A stretch of 64,000 bases of DNA from an uncultured Clostridia bacterium (lineage in GTDB: Bacteria; Bacillota; Clostridia; Christensenellales; CAG-138): contig CAKTYT010000004.1 of the NCBI GenBank assembly GCA_934633695.1, positions 1 to 64,000 of the forward strand. Reading direction: 5' to 3'. How positions within the stretch are numbered: position 1 is the stretch's first letter; each line of letters starts with the position of its first letter. The notes below the pieces were generated by a model. The model was given only the letters and a program-made list of their open reading frames with translations. It searched no databases and was not told where the DNA came from. Below are positions 58,871 to 64,000 of this stretch, piece by piece. Made by a program: the position numbers and the translations under genes.

Positions 58871-59752
58871 GCATGCACGACAGAAGGAATACCGGGATAA
58901 TTTTTGTTCGGCGGCAAGAGCATCGGCAAAAGATTCAAAAATGCCGTATACAGCTGAGCCGCTTCCGGTCATTTGTGCGGCCGATGCACCGCAGGACAGA
59001 AGGTCATTGCAAATTGCTTGGATTTCGGGCAGAATGTTTACTGCGGGAGGCATTAATTCATTTTGAATCAAGTCTGCCGTTATGATACCTTTGTGCCTGC
59101 TTGCCAACAGCTTTGCAAGCCTGAGTGATGTGCCGAATGTACGCTTTTGGAGAATGATCTCCTTTTCGCTGACGGCGGCGGGAGAAAGGTTCAGTGACTT
59201 AAAAAGCATTGGCGTTGATATTCCGGCATTGGGCTTAATAACGACTAGGTTTAATTCAGGAACGGGGAGTGAAGAAAGTTTCTCACCTATACCGCCAGCA
59301 AGAGCACAGCCTCCGAGGAGACAGAAGGGCACGTCTGCACCGATTTTTTTTGCAGTCTCGAAGAGTGCAGCAGTTTTTCCGCCGAATGTACCAAATAGTT
59401 TTTCCATTCCGTACAGCACTGCGGCTGCATCGGCACTTGCACCGCCGAGACCTGCTTCACTTGGGATTTCTTTTTGCAAGTAAATATCTGCTCCTCCGCA
59501 GCCTCCGCAGGCAACATAGGCTTCTGCGGCGAGGCGAACAGTATTTTTTTCCGGCAAGGGGACACTACAGCTTATATTGATCAGGTTATCCCGGTTCTTT
59601 TTTATTAGCAAGCGGTCAAATATGGTGACATTCTGCATGACGGAACGCAATTCATGATAGCCATCTTCACGTTTAAAGAGGACTTCAAGGGTTAAATTTA
59701 TTTTTGCAGGAGCCAAAAGCTCAACTGAATTCTTATATTCAAGGCAGTTCAT
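58841..59752 (-). CDS. ispE: 4-diphosphocytidyl-2-C-methyl-D-erythritol kinase
   Basis: GHMP kinase of the MEP isoprenoid pathway. Blocks: LLAPAKINLTLEVLFKREDGYHELR at the N-terminus (LAPAKINLTL), the ATP loop EAGLGGASADAAAVL, and IGADVPFCLLGGCALA, plus a late MTGSGSAVYGIF. ATG at 59752 (303 residues) is preferred. A TTG start at 59788 would lie in the -35 element. With the -10 ending six bases before the ATG, the mRNA may be leaderless; no ribosome site is seen. Confidence 0.9.
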   Translation of the reverse strand: MNCLEYKNSVELLAPAKINLTLEVLFKREDGYHELRSVMQNVTIFDRLLIKKNRDNLINISCSVPLPEKNTVRLAAEAYVACGGCGGADIYLQKEIPSEAGLGGASADAAAVLYGMEKLFGTFGGKTAALFETAKKIGADVPFCLLGGCALAGGIGEKLSSLPVPELNLVVIKPNAGISTPMLFKSLNLSPAAVSEKEIILQKRTFGTSLRLAKLLASRHKGIITADLIQNELMPPAVNILPEIQAICNDLLSCGASAAQMTGSGSAVYGIFESFADALAAEQKLSRYSFCRACKTSGGITEV

Positions 59753-59758
59753 GCCAAT

Positions 59759-59788
59759 ATTATGAATGAAAATGCTCGTCCCTGTCAA
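59759..59788 (-). promoter_or_regulatory. Promoter of ispE
   Basis: Minus-strand TTGACA (59783-59788), 18 bases, CATAAT (59759-59764). The ATG begins six bases past the -10. Confidence 0.6.
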
Positions 59789-59839
59789 GACTAACGGCAG
59801 AAAATTTTTGCCAATGGCAGAAAAACGGAGGACGTAAAG

Positions 59840-60514
59840 ATGAAACGATTTAAACTTTTTGTGCTGCTTGCTCTTTGCATGGTGACTTTGTTATGCGTTG
59901 TGAAGGGTACAATTCGGACAGAGCAGGCGAGTGTTGATTTTAAAAATGTACTGAGAATGCACATTCTTGCGAACAGTGATTCAGAACTTGATCAAAAAAT
60001 TAAACTTGCAGTTCGCGATGCAATACTTGAGTTTGAAATTGAGGAAACATCGGCTGCGATAGCGGAGACTGCAAAACAGGCAGAAAAAATATTACGTGAA
60101 AAGCTGGATTTGCTGATTGAAAAAGCGAAGAAGGTTTTGACTTCATTTGGCGTATCTTACGGCGTTCGCGTCGAATTTGGGTCATTTGGGTTTCCGGAAA
60201 GAAATTATGACGGTATAATCTATCCGGCAGGGAAGTACCGTGCGGTTCGCGTGATTCTCGGGGAGGGTGAGGGACATAATTGGTGGTGTGTAATGTTTCC
60301 GCCGCTCTGCCTGGTTCAGCAGAAGGATTGTGTCCGGGAAGAGATGACTGTTTCCGGCGACTCGGAACCTGTTGCGACGGATATCCCACAGACAGAGGTT
60401 CGAGGTGGTGAACCAAAGCAAACGATCCAATTCGAAAGCTTTATCGTTAAAGCATGGAAGTATATCGTTGAACATGTTTTTGGAGCGGAGGACAACGTGA
60501 ATGAAACCGTTTAA
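59840..60514 (+). CDS. spoIIR: Stage II sporulation protein R
   Basis: A forespore protein that triggers SpoIIGA to process pro-sigma-E. The 224-residue product has an N-terminal membrane or export segment (about 4-23), VLRMHILANSDSELDQKIKL, YPAGKYRAVRV and GHNWWCVMFPPLC, the family's core. GGAGGACG precedes the ATG. sleB overlaps its end by 14 bases. Confidence 0.95.
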   Translation: MKRFKLFVLLALCMVTLLCVVKGTIRTEQASVDFKNVLRMHILANSDSELDQKIKLAVRDAILEFEIEETSAAIAETAKQAEKILREKLDLLIEKAKKVLTSFGVSYGVRVEFGSFGFPERNYDGIIYPAGKYRAVRVILGEGEGHNWWCVMFPPLCLVQQKDCVREEMTVSGDSEPVATDIPQTEVRGGEPKQTIQFESFIVKAWKYIVEHVFGAEDNVNETV

Positions 60515-61178
60515 ACGTGGTTTAAGCCTTATTTTAATAATTGCAATCGTAATACTGACCATTCAGCCGATTGTCCTTGCAGAGACACTTCGGTACGGCA
60601 GCAGAGGAAACAAGGTTCGTGAGCTGCAAACGAAACTGAAACGATGGAGGTATTACACAGGCTCAGTTGATGGCATTTTTGGGTCGGGAACGCAGGAAGC
60701 CGTAAAGGCGTTTCAAAGAAAAAATGGATTGAACGTCGACGGAATTGTCGGAAAACAAACTGCTGATGCACTTGGTATGACGTTGAACAGCAGTTCAAAC
60801 GGTTCGGGCGGCAGTTCGACAAACAGTTCAAACAATAACGTTTACCTGCTTGCGCGCCTTGTACACGGCGAGGCGAGGGGCGAGCCGTACAAGGGGAAGG
60901 TTGCCGTTGCGGCGGTGGTACTGAACAGAGTGAAGAGTTCTGCTTTTCCGAATACCATTGCGGGCGTGATTTATCAGGCAGGGGCATTTGATGCAGTCAG
61001 TGACGGGCAAATAAATCTTCAGCCGGATGATGAGTCGATTCGTGCGGCACGCGATGCACTAAATGGTTGGGATCCGAGCAACGGATGCCTGTATTACTAT
61101 AATCCTGCTACTGCAACGAGTAAATGGATGCTCTCAAGACCTGTTCTTCTGCTGATTGGAAGACACGCATTCTGTTAA
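60501..61178 (+). CDS. sleB: Spore cortex-lytic enzyme SleB
   Basis: Hydrolyses spore cortex peptidoglycan in germination. The 225-residue product has a signal peptide (about 1-27), a peptidoglycan-binding domain (about 32-92: GNKVRELQTKLKRW, GTQEAVKAFQRKNGL), a Ser/Asn/Gly linker and a Hydrolase_2 domain with LARLVHGEARGE (catalytic Glu) and AVAAVVLNRVKS. Followed by ypeB, its known partner. Confidence 0.94.
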   Translation: MKPFKRGLSLILIIAIVILTIQPIVLAETLRYGSRGNKVRELQTKLKRWRYYTGSVDGIFGSGTQEAVKAFQRKNGLNVDGIVGKQTADALGMTLNSSSNGSGGSSTNSSNNNVYLLARLVHGEARGEPYKGKVAVAAVVLNRVKSSAFPNTIAGVIYQAGAFDAVSDGQINLQPDDESIRAARDALNGWDPSNGCLYYYNPATATSKWMLSRPVLLLIGRHAFC

Positions 61179-61190
61179 AACGGAGGGAAT

Positions 61191-62576
61191 ATGAACGAAA
61201 AAAAACGTGAAATTCATGCAACACACACTGTTATTTTAAAGCCGATTAAGGTTATTTTTTGCTTTGTCTTGCCCGTATTGTTTACCGCCGGTGTGATCTT
61301 AGCAGTGGTATGGGGCAATAATCAGCGTATTAAAGCTGAAGATTATAAAAATGCGACTGCCAATATTTACAGACAGGCATACAGTGAACTGGTCAATTCG
61401 GTTGGAAATATTCAAATTGCACTTTCAAAGCTTCTCGTGTCGGAAGCACCGTCAACGCTTGCGGATACTCTAGACAATATATGGCGAGAAAGCGGAGTGT
61501 GTGTCGGCGTCATGGGACAAATTCCGCAATCTCATGTCGATAACTATGAAATGAATGCATTTTTGGTACGCGTCGGCGATTATGCACACATCCTTTCAGC
61601 GTCAGTTGCGAAGGGTTCACCAATATCTGATGCGGACAGAAAGCAGCTCATTGCCCTGTATGAAGCGAGCAAAATGCTTTATTCTGAATTGCAGGTACGT
61701 CTTGAAGAGGAAGATTTTCCGGTCGACAAAGCGGAGGATACGACTTTCTTCTCGTCAGCAGATAACGAAGCCATGCAAGGACAGGGGGAAGGGAAGGAAA
61801 GATTTCCCATATTGAATTATGATGGAGATTTCTCAGAAAGCACGGAAAAAATGCTGCCGCATGGCTTGAAAGGCGAGTTCATAAGTGAGAAGGAAGCAGT
61901 TGAAATTGCAGAAAAAATGTTTGAGGGTGAAGTAAAACTGGAAAGTGCATCAGCAGGAAAGATTCCTGCTTACGATTTTTCAGGAACTGCAAGCAATGGA
62001 AAAACGTTTGATGCAGCAATAACTGCACAGGGTGGAAAATTACTCTGGTTCAGGAGTGAACCAAGCAACTCCGGCAGGCAGATCGAGCCGAGGACAGAGA
62101 ACGGTCTTAACCCAAAGGTTATTGAAATTGCGAAGGAATTCCTCGCATCAAATGGGTTCGAAAGCATGCACGAAACTTTTGCGGCGTATTATGATGACTG
62201 CGTTGAAATAAAATTTGTGCCTATGGTGCAAGAAGCTCTCATTTACAATGACCTTGTGAAAGTCGTTGTTGACGTTTGCGACCTTGCGGTTTGCGGTTTT
62301 GATGCAAGTGATTATTATTTTAACAACACAGAACGAAATTTAGATATCGAAAAAATGTCCATTGAAGAGGCAAGAACACAGCTTTCACCATTCTTTGAAG
62401 TTGATTCAGTGAACCTTGCCTGTATACCTGCATCAGCACAGACAGAAAAACTATGTTACGAATTCAAGGGACATCTGGGAGAAGACAAATTCATTGTTTA
62501 CCTTGATGTGGAGAACGGTGATGAAGTGCGGATTTTAAGGCTTATCAGTGATGAAACCGGTGATTTCACCTTATAA
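61191..62576 (+). CDS. ypeB: Germination protein YpeB
   Basis: Needed for SleB to assemble in the spore. The 461-residue protein has an N-terminal membrane helix (about 20-43), a helical region containing AYSELVNSVGNIQIALSKLLVS, and C-terminal PepSY-like repeats (SEKEAVEIAEKMFEG, NPKVIEIAKEFLAS). It lies 12 bases after sleB, the usual pair. Confidence 0.93.
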   Translation: MNEKKREIHATHTVILKPIKVIFCFVLPVLFTAGVILAVVWGNNQRIKAEDYKNATANIYRQAYSELVNSVGNIQIALSKLLVSEAPSTLADTLDNIWRESGVCVGVMGQIPQSHVDNYEMNAFLVRVGDYAHILSASVAKGSPISDADRKQLIALYEASKMLYSELQVRLEEEDFPVDKAEDTTFFSSADNEAMQGQGEGKERFPILNYDGDFSESTEKMLPHGLKGEFISEKEAVEIAEKMFEGEVKLESASAGKIPAYDFSGTASNGKTFDAAITAQGGKLLWFRSEPSNSGRQIEPRTENGLNPKVIEIAKEFLASNGFESMHETFAAYYDDCVEIKFVPMVQEALIYNDLVKVVVDVCDLAVCGFDASDYYFNNTERNLDIEKMSIEEARTQLSPFFEVDSVNLACIPASAQTEKLCYEFKGHLGEDKFIVYLDVENGDEVRILRLISDETGDFTL

Positions 62577-62587
62577 TCAAGGTGAAA
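62564..62587. terminator. Hairpin at the ypeB stop codon
   Basis: TTTCACCTT (62564-62572) pairs with AAGGTGAAA (62579-62587); the ypeB stop lies in the loop. It separates the convergent ypeB and XRE genes; T-runs are weak. Confidence 0.55.
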
Positions 62588-62597
62588 CACAAAATCA

Positions 62598-62795
62598 TTA
62601 GACTGATTTGACGGAATCAACCAGTTCAGTTGGATCACACTTGAGGTGAATGGCAAATTTTTTTGCGACCTTCAGCGATAAAACTCTGCTGGCACACATG
62701 TACTTGTAGACGGTGCTTTCACTCACACCGGCAAGTTCGGCAAGCTCTCTGCCTGTCATGCCCTTAACCGAGAGCATCATTCTCAACTTTGTCAT
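62598..62795 (-). CDS. Small XRE-family HTH regulator
   Basis: A 65-residue protein that is almost only an HTH: MTGRELAELAGVSESTVYKY, then AKKFAIHLKCDPTELV. Such proteins act as small repressors or as antitoxin-like regulators, but no toxin gene is adjacent. AAAGGAGA precedes the ATG. Target unknown. Confidence 0.85.
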   Translation of the reverse strand: MTKLRMMLSVKGMTGRELAELAGVSESTVYKYMCASRVLSLKVAKKFAIHLKCDPTELVDSVKSV

Positions 62796-62855
62796 GGAAT
62801 CTCCTTTGTATTTTGCCTATAAATCACTGCACGGAACAGCATCCGATACACTTCC

Positions 62856-62884
62856 ATTATAGCACACTTGTCCGAATTTGTAAA
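62856..62884 (-). promoter_or_regulatory. Promoter of the XRE gene
   Basis: Minus-strand TTTACA (62879-62884), 17 bases, TATAAT (62856-62861) with extended TGC. Confidence 0.85.
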
Positions 62885-62904
62885 TAAAAATTTTTACGCG
62901 ACAA

Positions 62905-62935
62905 AAGAGCTTACTCAGCAATCGAGCAAGCTCTT
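62905..62935 (-). terminator. Terminator of deoC
   Basis: AAGAGCTT (62905-62912) pairs with AAGCTCTT (62928-62935), with an inner CTC/GAG pair, six bases after the deoC stop. Confidence 0.7.
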
Positions 62936-62941
62936 ATTTTG

Positions 62942-63589
62942 CTATTCATTTACGAGCTTTACCCCGCAGCTGGCACCGAGCCTGTCGGCACCCGCCAAAA
63001 TGAGCTGCTCAGCATCTTCACGGGTTCGTATGCCGCCTGCGGCCTTGACCCCGAGTGCATCGCCAACAGTAGATCGCATGAGCCTGACGTCGGAAACTGT
63101 TGCTCCGCCGGTTGAAAATCCGGTTGAAGTCTTTACAAAATCCGCTCCGGCCTTCACTGCGGCTTCACATGCACGGATTTTTTCGTCATCAGTCAATAGG
63201 CAGGTTTCGATTATTACCTTGACGAGAGCTTTGCCGGAGGCAGCCTGCACGACAGCGGAAATGTCATCAATGACATATGCCCAATCGCCCTCCTTTGCCC
63301 TGCCGATATTAATCACCATATCAATTTCTGTTGCTCCTGCCCGCACAGCCACTGATGTTTCAAACGCTTTGACGCTTGTAAGACAGGCTCCAAGTGGAAA
63401 TCCTACAACACAGCATACTGCAACATCTGTTCCGCTGAGCAGTTCAGCTGCCTGCGGCACATTTGCCGAGTTCACACATACACTTTTAAAGTGATACTGC
63501 TTTGCTTCACTGCAAAGCCTCTCAATGTCCGAACGAGTGGCGTTCGGCTTGAGGTTAGTGTGGTCGATATAGGTGTTGAGGTCGTTCAT
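62942..63589 (-). CDS. deoC: Deoxyribose-phosphate aldolase
   Basis: Splits 2-deoxyribose 5-phosphate into glyceraldehyde 3-phosphate and acetaldehyde, the end of deoxynucleoside breakdown. The 215-residue product has IDHTNLKP, ATEIDMVINIG, ALVKVIIET and the Schiff-base Lys153 in DFVKTSTGFS. Start MNDLNTY at 63589 follows AGGAGGA. With the importer, tdk and deoxyribosyltransferase-like gene at 3-9 kb it completes a deoxynucleoside theme, although the two loci are far apart. Confidence 0.95.
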   Translation of the reverse strand: MNDLNTYIDHTNLKPNATRSDIERLCSEAKQYHFKSVCVNSANVPQAAELLSGTDVAVCCVVGFPLGACLTSVKAFETSVAVRAGATEIDMVINIGRAKEGDWAYVIDDISAVVQAASGKALVKVIIETCLLTDDEKIRACEAAVKAGADFVKTSTGFSTGGATVSDVRLMRSTVGDALGVKAAGGIRTREDAEQLILAGADRLGASCGVKLVNE

Positions 63590-63640
63590 AATGAGTCCTC
63601 CTGAATACATTTTTGTTCAATAATAGCGTTATGCTTCGAT

Positions 63641-64000
63641 TTAATCGAAAATTGACGGGAGTTTTTTTAACGGCACAATACTTTCAATTGCTCCGCCGCC
63701 AAGGCAGACATCCCCGTCATACAACACTGCCCACTGCCCGGGAGTAATGGCACGCTGCGGCTCGTCAAAGTCAATAACAGAGGATCCGTCGTGATGGACC
63801 GTAACTTTAACGTACTGATCGGGCTGCCTGTAGCGGAATTTAGCAGTGCATTTAAAGCACTTTGCAGGTGCTTCGCCTGAAATAAAGTGGATTTTTTCTA
63901 CTGTCAGGGCGGTTGAGTACAGCTCTTCATGTTCACCCTGCTGAACTATAAGTTGGTTGCGTTTCAGGTCTTTGCCGACGACAAACCAACTCTCCCCCGT
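63641..64000 (-). CDS. mnmA: tRNA-specific 2-thiouridylase MnmA, C-terminal part (5' end outside window)
   Basis: Open from base 64000 on the minus strand for 119 codons to TAA. The residues match the end of MnmA: ESWFVVGKDLKRNQLIVQQG, CFKCTAKFRYRQPDQ, DEPQRAITPGQWAVLYDGD and CLGGGAIES. MnmA thiolates U34 of Lys, Glu and Gln tRNAs; the catalytic half lies outside. It is upstream of deoC by about 50 bases and may be in one transcript with it. Confidence 0.93.
   Translation of the reverse strand, partial: TGESWFVVGKDLKRNQLIVQQGEHEELYSTALTVEKIHFISGEAPAKCFKCTAKFRYRQPDQYVKVTVHHDGSSVIDFDEPQRAITPGQWAVLYDGDVCLGGGAIESIVPLKKLPSIFD

Noticed and set aside
62598..62795. Toxin-antitoxin system around the small XRE protein
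   Set aside because: The gene is alone between ypeB and deoC; no toxin-sized partner frame lies next to it.

Overview
The window reads as chromosomal DNA of an anaerobic, endospore-forming member of the Clostridia (Bacillota). The sporulation and germination set is clear: sigH, spoIIID, spoIIR, sleB and ypeB. Bacillota-type synteny (mrnC-rlmB-sigH, rpsF-ssb-rpsR, mazG near HU), AGGAGG-like ribosome sites, TTGACA/TATAAT promoters, ferredoxin-rich enzymes and dockerin-bearing secreted proteins all agree. No phage, insertion sequence, CRISPR array or rRNA operon was found. Genus cannot be resolved from the sequence alone.

Layout. 1-3.1 kb: the 3' end of a repeat-rich sortase-anchored surface protein, a degenerate GNAT, and a minus-strand trio (DUF5685, DnaJ-like, membrane protein). 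3.3-9.4 kb: a nucleoside ABC importer (BMP lipoprotein, ATPase, two permeases) followed by thymidine kinase and a deoxyribosyltransferase-like protein, which looks like a nucleoside uptake and salvage unit. 9.4-12.2 kb: mrnC, rlmB with a very long repetitive Arg/Asp extension, and sigH. 12.3-17 kb: a small alarmone synthetase, a DegV protein, pckA and a HAD phosphatase. 17-24 kb: the phosphate cluster pstSCAB-phoU-phoR on the minus strand, with divergent phoP and candidate Pho boxes between. 24-27.2 kb: larE-larB-larC (nickel-pincer cofactor synthesis) and an MGMT-like gene, packed directly behind phoP. 27.2-33.7 kb: a tRNA-Leu, a non-canonical EF-G paralogue, spoIIID, a QueG-like Fe-S protein, and an unusual fusion of an RCC1-like propeller, a dockerin and a class B sortase.

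33.7-43.4 kb: a second BMP lipoprotein, a ferredoxin, HU, MazG, a short-chain dehydrogenase, an NYN-domain protein, and a secreted LRR-dockerin protein divergent from an ArsR-type regulator with three matching palindromes between them. 43.4-47.1 kb: a DUF1284 protein with an expanded repeat, a PopT/DUF368 transporter, an orphan DNA methyltransferase and a DUF362 protein. 47.1-54 kb: a cysteine desulfidase, rpsF-ssb-rpsR, a ferredoxin-type aldo-keto reductase and a two-component system with an unknown membrane partner. 54.2-64 kb: a MATE exporter, an M18 aminopeptidase, a Na/Pi cotransporter, ispE, spoIIR-sleB-ypeB, a small XRE regulator, deoC and the 3' end of mnmA.

The most unusual items are the RCC1-dockerin-sortase fusion, the three-palindrome operator region at 42.1 kb, the repeat-expanded RlmB, and the phoP-lar gene packing. 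No complete new defence or mobile system is evident.
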